Assembly: GCF_001442625.1 (NCBI RefSeq)
Contig: NZ_LMZQ01000014.1
Location: 172,771 to 236,770, forward strand
Source: Pedobacter ginsenosidimutans
Lineage (GTDB): Bacteria; Bacteroidota; Bacteroidia; Sphingobacteriales; Sphingobacteriaceae
Reading direction: 5' to 3'
DNA length: 64,000 nucleotides
This document shows, piece after piece, positions 1-8,482 of this stretch. Under the pieces are notes generated by a model. That model searched no databases. It saw only the letters and a program-made list of their open reading frames with translations, and was not told the origin of the DNA. The position numbers and the translations under genes are program-made. Each line of letters starts with the position of its first letter. Positions within the stretch are counted from its first letter, which is position 1.

Positions 1-187
1 TGAATTGATGTATAAGTTGAGTATCCAAAATGTAGATTTTATGCCGCAAAAATAAGAAATATTTGTTAGCAGACAATTTACTGAAGCGTTAAAGTGATTT
101 GTTGACTTCAGAAGTTTCTAGCCTCCGCAACTTACAAGGCTGGTAAAGCATAGCGGTGGCAAAACTTTATAAGTCCTGCCCAGCCAA

Positions 188-586
188 TTAATCCTTTGCC
201 GGTTCGATCCTTAATTCGGTAATCGAAAAGCTGGTATTGAATTTTTTCATGGTGATAGAGACCCTGAAAGTCTCTTTGGCGGTACTTAGAATAATTACGC
301 CAAAACGATAGTTTGGATTCGTATTAATTTTATGAAAAATACTTGTTTTTACTGGCGGATGTTTAACAAAAAAATCTCTTAAAATCTGTTCACCCTGTGC
401 TTTTGAGTATACATCTTCTTCATCAACCATAATAAGTTCAATGGTTGAGGCGAAACTTTTAGCAATTTCTTTTGAGTTGCCAGCCTTAAAATACGAGGAT
501 AAATCATCAATAATATCTGCCTGAAGAGCTGCAGGATGGTATAATGATGACAAACTAATAATGAGTAAAAATAAGCTCCGGATCAT
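188..586 (-). CDS. DUF4783 family secreted protein
   Basis: This 132-residue protein has a signal peptide of about 23 residues (hydrophobic core LFLLIISLSSLYHPAAL), followed by a small alpha+beta domain that fits the Bacteroidota-only DUF4783 family in length and pattern. The central segment with GEQILRDFFVKHPP resembles the NTF2-like fold proposed for such proteins. The function is unknown; the product should be periplasmic or attached to the envelope. It stands alone on the minus strand, divergent from gpmI. I see no catalytic signature. Family assignment is from memory of its typical sequence. Confidence 0.8.
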   Translation of the reverse strand: MIRSLFLLIISLSSLYHPAALQADIIDDLSSYFKAGNSKEIAKSFASTIELIMVDEEDVYSKAQGEQILRDFFVKHPPVKTSIFHKINTNPNYRFGVIILSTAKETFRVSITMKKFNTSFSITELRIEPAKD

Positions 587-655
587 TTCTGTATTTTATA
601 CAGAACCCTATAGCTAAAATTATGCCATTAGCGTATCAAAAAAAGGATTTCTTCA

Positions 656-685
656 TTTGTATAAGCTTCAATAAAGTTATATTTG
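656..685 (+). promoter_or_regulatory. Bacteroidota-type promoter of gpmI
   Basis: TTTG at 656-659 and TATATTTG at 678-685 are separated by 18 nt, matching the phylum's -33 TTTG / -7 TAnnTTTG consensus. Transcription would start near 691, giving a leader of about 70 nt. That leader holds an 8-bp inverted repeat, TAAAACAT (703-710) and ATGTTTTA (724-731). Confidence 0.65.
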
Positions 686-759
686 CCGTATAAACAAAAC
701 ACTAAAACATGTTATACATGAAAATGTTTTAATGTGGATCAATAAATTTTACAATAAAA

Positions 760-2283
760 ATGGTAAACGATAAAAAACTCGCGCTTATAATTCTAGATGG
801 CTGGGGCTACGGAAAACAAGATAATTCTGATGCTGCATATGCTGCCAACACTCCTTTTTTCGATTCGTTATTACAGAAATATCCAAATTCTAAGCTTGAA
901 GCATCTGGTGAAGCAGTAGGCCTACCAGCCGGACAGATGGGTAACTCTGAAGTTGGGCACATGAACTTAGGCGCAGGTCGGGTAGTTTACCAGGAGCTTG
1001 GAAGAATCAACAAATCGATTACCGACAGAGAACTGCACAGCAACCCGGTTTTGGTAAGTGCATTCGATTATGCGAAGCAGAACAATAAAGCAGTTCACTT
1101 CATCGGCCTCGTTTCAAACGGTGGTGTACATGCGCATATTGAACATTTAAAAGCTTTATGTGATGCCGCAAATGAAGCAAAAGTACCAAACACTTTTGTT
1201 CATGCTTTTTTAGATGGCCGTGATACTGATCCAAACTCTGGATTGGGTTTTATTACTGACCTGAAAAACCACATCCAAAACACCAATGCTAAATTGGCTA
1301 CCATGGTTGGCCGTTATTATGCAATGGACCGCGATAACCGTTGGGAGCGCGTTAAACAAGCTTACGATGTAATGGTAAATGGCATTGGCGAAAAAACCCA
1401 GGACGCATTGGCTGCGATCAAAAAATCATACGCTGATGGCGTAACTGATGAGTTTTTAAAACCAATCGTATTAACGCAGGATAATGGTGCACCGGTTGCT
1501 ACGATTCAAAATGATGATGTAGTAATCTGTTTTAATTTCCGTACCGATAGAGGTCGTGAAATCACTACCGCATTAACACAAAAAGATTTCCCGGAACAGC
1601 AGATGCACAAACTGCCATTGTATTATGTTACCATGACTACCTACGATGAGAGTTTTGAAAAGGTTAATGTAATTTTCACCAAAGATGATTTAACCCAAAC
1701 CATTGGTGAAGTACTGGCCAACAACAATAAAAACCAGATCCGTATTGCCGAAACTGAGAAATACCCACACGTAACCTTCTTCTTCTCAGGCGGAAGGGAA
1801 GCTGAATTTAAAAACGAAAAACGCATTCTAATTCCTTCACCGAAAGTAGCCACATACGATCTTCAACCAGAAATGAGTGCCGCCGGGATTACAGATGCCA
1901 TTACCAAAGAAATGGAAACCGGATGGGCCGATTTTATTTGCTTAAACTTTGCCAATCCAGACATGGTTGGCCACACAGGTGTTTTTGAGGCTGTGATAAA
2001 AGCAGTAGAAACTGCAGACAAATGCGCAGAAATTGTGGTAAACAAAGGTTTGGAGCATGGTTATTCATTTATTCTTTTAGCCGATCATGGAAACTCCGAG
2101 TTCATGGTGAATGGAGATGGGTCTGCCAATACTGCACATACAACCAACCTGGTTCCTTGTATTTTAATTGATAAGGATTACAAAACCATTGCAGATGGTA
2201 AATTAGGCGACATTGCCCCTACTATTCTAAAAATATTAGGTGTAGCTATTCCAGCAGAAATGACAGGAAATGTTTTAGTATAA
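760..2283 (+). CDS. gpmI: 2,3-bisphosphoglycerate-independent phosphoglycerate mutase
   Basis: Cytosolic glycolytic enzyme that interconverts 3- and 2-phosphoglycerate using two Mn ions and a phosphoserine intermediate. At 507 residues it has the normal family length. Visible signatures are DGWGYG near residue 13 (metal-binding Asp), GNSEVGH with the nucleophilic Ser at residue 63, FNFRTDRGRE near the middle, and ADHGNSE with D442/H443 near the C-terminus. The ATG start places DGWG at the expected distance from the N-terminus. The stop codon overlaps the start of the next gene (TAATG), so the two are probably translated together. Confidence 0.98.
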   Translation: MVNDKKLALIILDGWGYGKQDNSDAAYAANTPFFDSLLQKYPNSKLEASGEAVGLPAGQMGNSEVGHMNLGAGRVVYQELGRINKSITDRELHSNPVLVSAFDYAKQNNKAVHFIGLVSNGGVHAHIEHLKALCDAANEAKVPNTFVHAFLDGRDTDPNSGLGFITDLKNHIQNTNAKLATMVGRYYAMDRDNRWERVKQAYDVMVNGIGEKTQDALAAIKKSYADGVTDEFLKPIVLTQDNGAPVATIQNDDVVICFNFRTDRGREITTALTQKDFPEQQMHKLPLYYVTMTTYDESFEKVNVIFTKDDLTQTIGEVLANNNKNQIRIAETEKYPHVTFFFSGGREAEFKNEKRILIPSPKVATYDLQPEMSAAGITDAITKEMETGWADFICLNFANPDMVGHTGVFEAVIKAVETADKCAEIVVNKGLEHGYSFILLADHGNSEFMVNGDGSANTAHTTNLVPCILIDKDYKTIADGKLGDIAPTILKILGVAIPAEMTGNVLV

Positions 2284-2813
2284 TGGTTAAAAAACTTCAA
2301 ATCCTGGTATTTGCTTTCACATTGTTTTCCTGCAATCAGCGAAAAGAAGCTGAAGCAAATACCGATTTATTGTATTTTGATGTAAAAGGATATTTTGGAA
2401 AGGAAATTTCTCGCTTACAAAGGCTAAACCCCATTGTAAATAAAACCGTTAGCGTAAATGGGTCAGCTGAAAGCAAAGTAGCTAAAATTGCCGATTGGTC
2501 AAAAGAATTAGCCATTTTCGTTAACGCCGACATCAATAAAACATCATGGAAAGGGAGTTTTAAAACAAAAGAACAAGATGGCGTTGATATTTATACTTCC
2601 GATAATAAAAAAATCCCTGTTAAGAAGATTTCTATAATCTGGAAAGGCCAGAAAGCAGATAAAATAGAGATCATTATCGATAATAAAAACATCTTATACC
2701 AATCTCAGGATACATTAACCTACTGCCCGGATAGCTTATATGTAATCAAAAAACAACAGAAAATTAGATTGCTAAAGGAAAAGAAGTATTCAGTTATCGG
2801 AAAGCTGAAATAA
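2283..2813 (+). CDS. Hypothetical lipoprotein coupled to gpmI
   Basis: A 176-residue protein whose N-terminus ends in a lipobox, LFSC, with the acylated Cys at residue 17, so it should be a lipoprotein of the envelope. The rest is a basic alpha/beta sequence without a motif I recognise. Its ATG shares one base with the gpmI stop codon (TAATG), and a strong terminator follows directly, so it is the second gene of a two-gene operon. No function can be assigned; the operon link to glycolysis may only reflect shared expression. Confidence 0.8.
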   Translation: MVKKLQILVFAFTLFSCNQRKEAEANTDLLYFDVKGYFGKEISRLQRLNPIVNKTVSVNGSAESKVAKIADWSKELAIFVNADINKTSWKGSFKTKEQDGVDIYTSDNKKIPVKKISIIWKGQKADKIEIIIDNKNILYQSQDTLTYCPDSLYVIKKQQKIRLLKEKKYSVIGKLK

Positions 2814-2814
2814 A

Positions 2815-2853
2815 AAAAAATGGGACTCGAAAATATTCAGGCCCCATTTTTCT
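2815..2853. terminator. Bidirectional intrinsic terminator
   Basis: AAAAATGGG and CCCCATTTTT form a hairpin with a loop of about 17 nt. An A-run lies on the left and a T-run on the right, so it can stop transcription from both convergent genes (the lipoprotein gene on plus, the TPR gene on minus). Confidence 0.75.
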
Positions 2854-2867
2854 TTAAAGGTTATATT

Positions 2868-3488
2868 TTACTTTAGGCTAGCAATCTGCGCCTTATCGTA
2901 GGTTACCCAATCAATAATATCTTTTCTTAACGGCTGCAAGGTTAATACCTTCTGAAAATCAGCGATAGAATTATTGAACAAAGCTACACAAGCCGCTTTT
3001 TCTTCTTTTTTCTTCGCTTTAAAAGATCTGAAAATTGCATAATCCTTATAAGCTAAGCCACGGTTCTGAAACATTTGGGCATCTTCATCACCATTAATTT
3101 CAATGGCTTTTGTAAAATCTTTGAGAGATGCCAAATAAAAGTTCTCGCGCATGGTATTTAACGATTCTTTAGGGTCGTTAGCGATTTTTAATCTTGCTAT
3201 CCCCCGGTAATAATAAGCCGTAACCTCAGTAGGTTTAATGGTTAATAACCGGCTATACGTAGCAATACATTTCTCATATTCGCGATTTTGGAAATAAGAA
3301 TATCCAAGCATCTGGAGCACATTTGCGTTATCTTTAGTTTTGGCATCAGCTTTTTCTAATTGTATAGCGGCAGTTTTATAATCACCTTTCATCATCGCCT
3401 GCATACTTCTTTCGTAATTGCTTTGTGCGAAACTACTAGTTGATGTAAAAATAATTAATCCTAAAATCGCCTTTTTAAAATAGTTCAT
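2868..3488 (-). CDS. Secreted tetratricopeptide-repeat protein
   Basis: A 206-residue protein with a signal peptide ending at about SSFAQ (residue 22), then at least three TPR units with the usual spacing of small and aromatic residues: roughly residues 24-60, 57-92 and 110-150 (for example NVLQMLGYSYFQNREYEKCIATYSRLLTIKP is split over one unit). TPR arrays bind peptides or assemble complexes; the partner is unknown. It should act in the periplasm. The gene is monocistronic, convergent with the gpmI operon and divergent from lon. Confidence 0.85.
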   Translation of the reverse strand: MNYFKKAILGLIIFTSTSSFAQSNYERSMQAMMKGDYKTAAIQLEKADAKTKDNANVLQMLGYSYFQNREYEKCIATYSRLLTIKPTEVTAYYYRGIARLKIANDPKESLNTMRENFYLASLKDFTKAIEINGDEDAQMFQNRGLAYKDYAIFRSFKAKKKEEKAACVALFNNSIADFQKVLTLQPLRKDIIDWVTYDKAQIASLK

Positions 3489-3805
3489 GTATGAGTAATA
3501 AGTTTAACAAATCTAACGCCTAACCAAATTTATAGGAGAAATTTTTTGCAATATAATCCTATTCTGATAATTTAAAAGTTTTTAATTTTCTTTCATTCAA
3601 AACCGAATGCCCTAAACATTAGCTTAAACGCTAAAATATGCTTTATATGATATTGGCGAAAATATTTATATTACTCTGCCTTTTTAACATAAGATTAATA
3701 TTATTTTCACTTTGGCACAAGAGTTGAATTTATTAACTTAATAGCAAAATTAAACAAAGTGAATACGATTAAACTGCCAGTTTGTCGTTAGCGGAAAATG
3801 TGATA
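3489..3805. other. Divergent intergenic region before lon
   Basis: About 317 bases of AT-rich DNA without a supported gene. It must hold the promoters of the TPR gene (leftward) and lon (rightward). The only structured signal I see is the sigma-54-like site at 3713-3728, listed separately. Confidence 0.5.
3713..3728 (+). promoter_or_regulatory. Sigma-54-like -24/-12 element upstream of lon
   Basis: TGGCAC (3713-3718), a 5-nt spacer and TTGAA (3724-3728) match the sigma-54 consensus TGGCAC-N5-TTGC except for the last C. The GG and the downstream G keep the required spacing. Transcription would begin about 65 nt before the lon start codon. Confidence 0.35.
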
Positions 3806-6277
3806 ATGAGTAAACAAGATATATTTGATTTCCATACAGCAATGCCAATCATAAATGAGGATACCGAATTTTTTCCCTTAATGTCTCAACAAGACGAAGA
3901 GGAAATGAACAATGAGGAAACACCCGAAACGTTGGCCATATTGCCTTTGCGAAACACAGTTTTATTTCCAGGAGTAGTTATTCCTATTACGGTTGGAAGA
4001 GATAAATCAATTAAGTTAATTAAGGAAGCTTACAAAGGAAATAAGATTATTGGGGTTGTTTCTCAAAAAGACGTTTCCATTGAAGACCCTACTTTTGAGC
4101 AGCTTAACACGGTTGGTACGGTTGCAAACATCATTAAGCTGTTGCAGATGCCCGATGGAAATACCACCGTAATTATCCAGGGTAAACAACGTTTCAGCTT
4201 AATTGAAGAGGTACAGAACGAACCTTACATTAAAGCAGTTGTTAAAAAATTTGAAGAACAAAAGCACAAAGCAGATAAAGAGTTTAAAACGTTAATCGCT
4301 TCTATCCGCGAAATGTCTGCACAGATTATCCAGCTTTCACCAAATATTCCAAGCGAAGCCAGTATTGCACTTAAAAACATCGAGAGCAATTCATTTTTGA
4401 TCAATTTCATTTCATCAAATATGAATGCCGAAATGGCCGATAAGCAAAAAATCCTTGAAATGGATAAATTGCAGGAAAGAGCACAAAAGGTAATGGAGCT
4501 TTTAATGGTCGAACTGCAGATGCTGGAGCTGAGAAATCAGATCCAATCAAAAGTGCGTACCGATTTAGATAAGCAACAACGTGATTATTTTTTAAATCAA
4601 CAGTTAAAAACCATTCAGGAAGAATTGGGAGGCAGTTCTGCCGATTTAGAATTTGATGCTTTACAAGAAAAGGCCAAAAAGAAAAAATGGGCTAAAGCAG
4701 TTGCCGAACATTTTGATAAGGAGCTAGATAAGTTGGGTAGAATGAACCCTGCTGCACCAGATTACTCTGTTCAGTTAAATTATTTAGAACTTCTTTTAGA
4801 TTTACCTTGGAGCGAGTTTACGAAAGATAATTTCGACCTAAAAAGAGCACAACGTATCTTAGATAAAGATCACTTTGGTTTAGAAAAAGTTAAGCAACGC
4901 ATTATAGAATACTTAGCAGTTTTAAAATTAAAGCGTAATATGAAAGCGCCAATCTTATGTTTGGTTGGCCCTCCGGGAGTTGGTAAAACATCTTTGGGAA
5001 AATCTATTGCAAAAGCTTTAGGCCGTAAGTATGTACGTATGGCTTTAGGCGGTATCCGCGATGAAGCAGAAATCCGTGGCCACCGTAAAACTTACATAGG
5101 TGCAATGCCAGGCCGTATTATTTCGTCTATTAAAAAAGCGGGTGCAGATAATCCTGTTTTTGTTTTGGATGAGATTGATAAAGTAGGAACCGACCACCGT
5201 GGCGATCCGTCATCAGCCTTGCTTGAAGTATTAGACCCTGAACAAAACAGCGCCTTCTATGATCATTATGTAGAAATGGATTACGATTTATCCAACATTC
5301 TGTTTATTGCAACAGCAAACTCTTTAAGTACCATACAACCTGCTTTGTTAGATCGTATGGAGATTATCGAAGTAAACGGATATACGATTGAAGAGAAAAT
5401 AGAGATCGCTAAAAAATACCTGTTGCCTAAACAGAAGGAAAACCATGGTTTACAAACTAAGGATATTAACTTAAAAACGCCGCTGATCGAAAAAGTGATT
5501 GAAGATTATACCAGAGAATCAGGTGTACGTGGTTTGGAGAAAAAAATAGGTTCTTTAGTGCGTGGTGTGGCTACAAAAATTGCGATGGAAGAAACCTACG
5601 ATTCAAATTTAAGCAATGAAGATGTAGAGCGTATTTTAGGTGCGCCAATTTACGATAAAGACTTATACGAAGGCAATGAAGTAGCTGGAGTAGTAACTGG
5701 TTTAGCCTGGACAAGCGTAGGAGGTGATATCTTATTCATCGAATCGAGTTTAAGCCCAGGAAAAGGCAAACTCACCTTAACAGGTAACCTTGGCGATGTA
5801 ATGAAAGAATCGGCGGTTATTGCGCTAGCCTATTTACGTGCGCATGCAGCTGAATTTGATATAGACTACAGTTTATTTGACAACTGGGATGTTCATGTTC
5901 ACGTGCCTGCAGGCGCTACGCCAAAAGACGGCCCTTCGGCTGGTGTAACCATGCTTACGGCCCTAACCTCGGCATTTACACAACGTAAGGTAAAACAGCA
6001 TTTAGCTATGACTGGTGAGATTACCTTACGTGGAAAAGTACTTCCGGTTGGTGGTATCAAAGAAAAGATCTTAGCGGCAAAAAGAGCAAACATTAAAGAA
6101 ATTATCCTTTGCAAAAGCAACCGTAAGGATATTTTAGAGATTAAAGAAAGTTATATCAAGGATTTAAAATTCCACTATGTAACCGAAATGAGTGAAGTAA
6201 TTGAATTGGCTTTAACCAAAAACAAGGTTAAAAAACCTTTAGATTTAAGTGTTAAAATTGCGCCGATTGTAAACTAA
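3806..6277 (+). CDS. lon: ATP-dependent Lon protease
   Basis: Cytosolic AAA+ serine protease that degrades misfolded and some regulatory proteins. With the ATG at 3806 it has 823 residues. An upstream TTG at 3782 keeps the frame open but adds only eight residues, so I prefer the ATG. The N-terminal LON substrate-binding domain begins near LAILPLRNTVLFPG. The Walker A motif GPPGVGKTS is near residues 388-396 and Walker B is FVLDEID. The C-terminal protease domain carries DGPSAG with catalytic Ser711 and GGIKEK with catalytic Lys754, the standard Ser-Lys dyad. An acidic stretch (QQDEEEMNNEE) precedes the LON domain, as in other Bacteroidota. Confidence 0.97.
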   Translation: MSKQDIFDFHTAMPIINEDTEFFPLMSQQDEEEMNNEETPETLAILPLRNTVLFPGVVIPITVGRDKSIKLIKEAYKGNKIIGVVSQKDVSIEDPTFEQLNTVGTVANIIKLLQMPDGNTTVIIQGKQRFSLIEEVQNEPYIKAVVKKFEEQKHKADKEFKTLIASIREMSAQIIQLSPNIPSEASIALKNIESNSFLINFISSNMNAEMADKQKILEMDKLQERAQKVMELLMVELQMLELRNQIQSKVRTDLDKQQRDYFLNQQLKTIQEELGGSSADLEFDALQEKAKKKKWAKAVAEHFDKELDKLGRMNPAAPDYSVQLNYLELLLDLPWSEFTKDNFDLKRAQRILDKDHFGLEKVKQRIIEYLAVLKLKRNMKAPILCLVGPPGVGKTSLGKSIAKALGRKYVRMALGGIRDEAEIRGHRKTYIGAMPGRIISSIKKAGADNPVFVLDEIDKVGTDHRGDPSSALLEVLDPEQNSAFYDHYVEMDYDLSNILFIATANSLSTIQPALLDRMEIIEVNGYTIEEKIEIAKKYLLPKQKENHGLQTKDINLKTPLIEKVIEDYTRESGVRGLEKKIGSLVRGVATKIAMEETYDSNLSNEDVERILGAPIYDKDLYEGNEVAGVVTGLAWTSVGGDILFIESSLSPGKGKLTLTGNLGDVMKESAVIALAYLRAHAAEFDIDYSLFDNWDVHVHVPAGATPKDGPSAGVTMLTALTSAFTQRKVKQHLAMTGEITLRGKVLPVGGIKEKILAAKRANIKEIILCKSNRKDILEIKESYIKDLKFHYVTEMSEVIELALTKNKVKKPLDLSVKIAPIVN

Positions 6278-6332
6278 TTGCTAATTCTTTTGGATTAACA
6301 ATCAAAAATCCAATTACAATAAATACTTTTAT

Positions 6333-6360
6333 AGCCTAGGTAAATTGCCTGGGCTTTTTT
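6333..6360 (+). terminator. Intrinsic terminator of lon
   Basis: AGCCTAGG and CCTGGGCT pair (one G-T wobble) around a short loop and are followed by six T residues. The T-run ends one base before the ATG of the next gene. Confidence 0.75.
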
Positions 6361-6361
6361 T

Positions 6362-7312
6362 ATGAGATCATTTTTATTCACTATAGTTTTTGGTTTGGTT
6401 GTTTCAACCAGTTTCGCTCAATCTTTTAAAAACGAATTCGGTTTTAAAACCGAAAACGATGCTTATCTGGCTACTTTAAACGATCGATATTATACCAACG
6501 GATTATTTATCTACTTCCGTCATGCCATTAATACCGAAAAGCTTTCAGATAAAATAGAGAAAAAAATCTACGAAATTTCTGCCGGACAGAAAATGTATAC
6601 GCCTTATTGGGGGCAGGTTCCTAACAAAGAAGACCAGGACAGGCCTTTTGCAGGTTATCTTTATGCAGGTGGTGCATATTCTGTTTTCTATAAAAATGAG
6701 AGCGTTTTAAAAACCAGTGTAGAATTGGGAACGGTTGGCCCTAACTCGCTTGCCCAAACAGCACAACGTTTCCTACATAAAACCGTAGGTTTTTATACCC
6801 CTGCAGGTTGGGATTACCAGATTAAAAATGAACTGGCCGTAAACCTTGCCGCAAATTATAGCAAGTTACTTTTTAGACCTGAAGATCCCATTGTGGATAT
6901 CAGTGCCCAGGGTTATGCCAACTTAGGTACAACTTTTTCGGGTTTGGGTGCATCAGTGCTTTTTAGGGCTGGAAAACTAAATCAATTGTTCAACAGTGCT
7001 TATCACAACGCGGTGATCGGAAATTCGAAAACAAAAAGCTTAAACAATTCAGAATTTTTCTTTTATGTTAAACCGCAGCTAAACTTTGTTGCCTACGATG
7101 CTACCATACAGGGAAGTCTTTTTAATAACAACAGTCCATTAACTTTTGGGGTAAAACCGATTGTTTTTGAGCAACAGTTTGGTGTAAATTATAGTTCAAA
7201 AAGATTTACTGCCGATTTTAATATCATTTTTAAAACCAAAGAAGTTAAAAGTGTGGCTAAAGCACAGAATTACGGCGGTTTAAGTTTGTATTATCGGTTT
7301 GGGAAGAGTTAG
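6362..7312 (+). CDS. LpxR-like outer-membrane lipid A deacylase (DUF2219)
   Basis: A 316-residue protein with a signal peptide (cleavage after SFAQ, residue 20) and an all-beta barrel. The N-terminal TENDAYLATLNDRYYTNG matches the LpxR/DUF2219 signature with conserved Asn-Asp (N32, D33) and YYTNG. A second motif of the form Q-x3-H ... GWD-xQ-xxNE (AQRFLHKTVGFYTPAGWDYQ) fits the catalytic His/Glu region. LpxR removes the 3'-acyloxyacyl group of lipid A in the outer membrane. Activity in this organism is inferred. The barrel ends in a typical aromatic strand (LYYRFGKS). The start codon abuts the lon terminator, leaving almost no room for a private leader. Confidence 0.8.
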   Translation: MRSFLFTIVFGLVVSTSFAQSFKNEFGFKTENDAYLATLNDRYYTNGLFIYFRHAINTEKLSDKIEKKIYEISAGQKMYTPYWGQVPNKEDQDRPFAGYLYAGGAYSVFYKNESVLKTSVELGTVGPNSLAQTAQRFLHKTVGFYTPAGWDYQIKNELAVNLAANYSKLLFRPEDPIVDISAQGYANLGTTFSGLGASVLFRAGKLNQLFNSAYHNAVIGNSKTKSLNNSEFFFYVKPQLNFVAYDATIQGSLFNNNSPLTFGVKPIVFEQQFGVNYSSKRFTADFNIIFKTKEVKSVAKAQNYGGLSLYYRFGKS

Positions 7313-7378
7313 GTTAACTGTTTAAATTGGTTAATTGAGCGTTTGCACGGAACTAAAATAGAAATCAATCCGTAGGCT

Positions 7379-7789
7379 TTAATCAATTGATGGTCTTTTG
7401 CGACTCTCCTTTTTATCTGCATTTACAGCCTTATTCTTCAATCTTTTTTGAATAACTGCTTTAGGGATTTTTGTTGCTTTTCTTTTCTTCTGAACCTGAA
7501 GCGATCGTTTTAACAATTCAATCAACTTGGCAACCGTTTTCTCTTTATTGAGTAGCTGGCTCCTATCCTCTTGCGAGACAATATGCAAAAGTCCTTCGGA
7601 ATCCAGTCGGTTTTGGAGTTTTTCCTTCAAAAGTACTTTCTCTTCGTAACTAAAATGCTCGAAAGTATCAATACTAAAAATAAGCTCTACCTTGCTCGAA
7701 ACTTTATTTACATTTTGCCCACCTTTGCCCCCACTTCTGGAAGTTTTGAAAGTAACAGACCGTAAAATTTCATCTCTTGTAGGCAACAT
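7379..7789 (-). CDS. arfB: Alternative ribosome-rescue factor ArfB (peptidyl-tRNA hydrolase)
   Basis: A 136-residue class I release-factor-like protein. The catalytic GGQ is at residues 23-25 in the segment RSGGKGGQNVNKV, and the C-terminal tail (about residues 100-136) is rich in Lys/Arg, as needed to enter the empty mRNA channel of stalled ribosomes. It hydrolyses peptidyl-tRNA on non-stop complexes. Length matches the ArfB/YaeJ family (about 140). It appears monocistronic, between the convergent LpxR-like gene and ferritin on the same strand. Confidence 0.93.
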   Translation of the reverse strand: MLPTRDEILRSVTFKTSRSGGKGGQNVNKVSSKVELIFSIDTFEHFSYEEKVLLKEKLQNRLDSEGLLHIVSQEDRSQLLNKEKTVAKLIELLKRSLQVQKKRKATKIPKAVIQKRLKNKAVNADKKESRKRPSID

Positions 7790-7827
7790 GCTGCAAAAGT
7801 AATAATTTGGGATTTAATAAAAACAGA

Positions 7828-8352
7828 TTATTCTCCCTCTTTCGATTCGCTTACCTTGGTGCGCAACCCTACAATATCTTTATCCAATTGGTAAATGCCT
7901 CCCCTATCGCTGCCTACCAATTGAAGTTTCTCTAACATCGTTTTCGCCATTTTTTCCTCTTCCAGCTGTTCATCCAAATACCATTGCAAAAATTTAAAAG
8001 TAAGATAATCTTTCTCATTCAGTGAAAGTTCTACCAAATCGTTAATGCTTTTAGATACCAACAACTCGTTATCCAGAAAATCCTGAAATACCTCTATTAC
8101 CTGTCCGAAAGAATTTTTGGGCATTTCAAGGGCAGTAATCATCGCATGCCCATCACGGTCATTGATATAATGAATCAGCTTAAGCATATGATGACGTTCT
8201 TCTTCACTCTGACGGTAGAAAAACTCGGTATAACCTTCTAAACCTGGCTGGGTTTCTAACCATGAAGCAATTCCCAGGTAAACTTGCGACGATTCGGCTT
8301 CCAGCTTAACCTGGTTATTCAGGGCCGCCAACATTCTTTCAGATAACAACAT
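7828..8352 (-). CDS. ftnA: Ferritin
   Basis: A 174-residue four-helix ferritin that stores iron as a ferric core in a 24-mer shell. Ferroxidase-type residues are visible: the first-helix Glu in QVKLEAESSQVYLG and the ExxH of SEEERHHMLK in the second helix, then SLNEKDYLTFKFLQWYLDEQLEEE in the third and fourth helices. No heme-binding Met of bacterioferritin is evident, so FtnA type is preferred. It is cytosolic. The upstream region shows no clear Fur box. Confidence 0.95.
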   Translation of the reverse strand: MLLSERMLAALNNQVKLEAESSQVYLGIASWLETQPGLEGYTEFFYRQSEEERHHMLKLIHYINDRDGHAMITALEMPKNSFGQVIEVFQDFLDNELLVSKSINDLVELSLNEKDYLTFKFLQWYLDEQLEEEKMAKTMLEKLQLVGSDRGGIYQLDKDIVGLRTKVSESKEGE

Positions 8353-8467
8353 AATCGTGTATTTATTTTATAATTAAACACATCCAGCAAATCAATGTTT
8401 TAGCATTATCTTGTTTAGAATCTATCTTTATACCTTTAAAAAAATTCAGCATTCTGTTTCTATTTTT

Positions 8468-8475
8468 TACCTTTG
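8468..8475 (+). promoter_or_regulatory. -7 promoter box of cmk
   Basis: TACCTTTG matches TAnnTTTG exactly and ends 8 nt before the cmk ATG, so the mRNA would be nearly leaderless. No convincing -33 TTTG is present at the usual distance. Confidence 0.5.
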
Positions 8476-8482
8476 CGCTACG

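Noticed and set aside
2..55. A plus-strand frame of 17 codons ending in TAA at the left edge, possibly the tail of a gene outside the window.
   Set aside because: Too short to judge; nothing in the peptide is recognisable.
201..210. GGTTCGATCC, which looks like a tRNA T-loop.
   Set aside because: The flanks do not pair as a T-stem and no acceptor or anticodon arm is present; it lies at the end of the DUF4783 coding frame.
8411..8482. N-terminal extension of cmk, and similar TTG-started extensions at 12095, 24338, 42823 and 54791.
   Set aside because: They add residues without family similarity, and at 8411, 12095, 24338 and 54791 the extension overlaps a TAnnTTTG promoter box.
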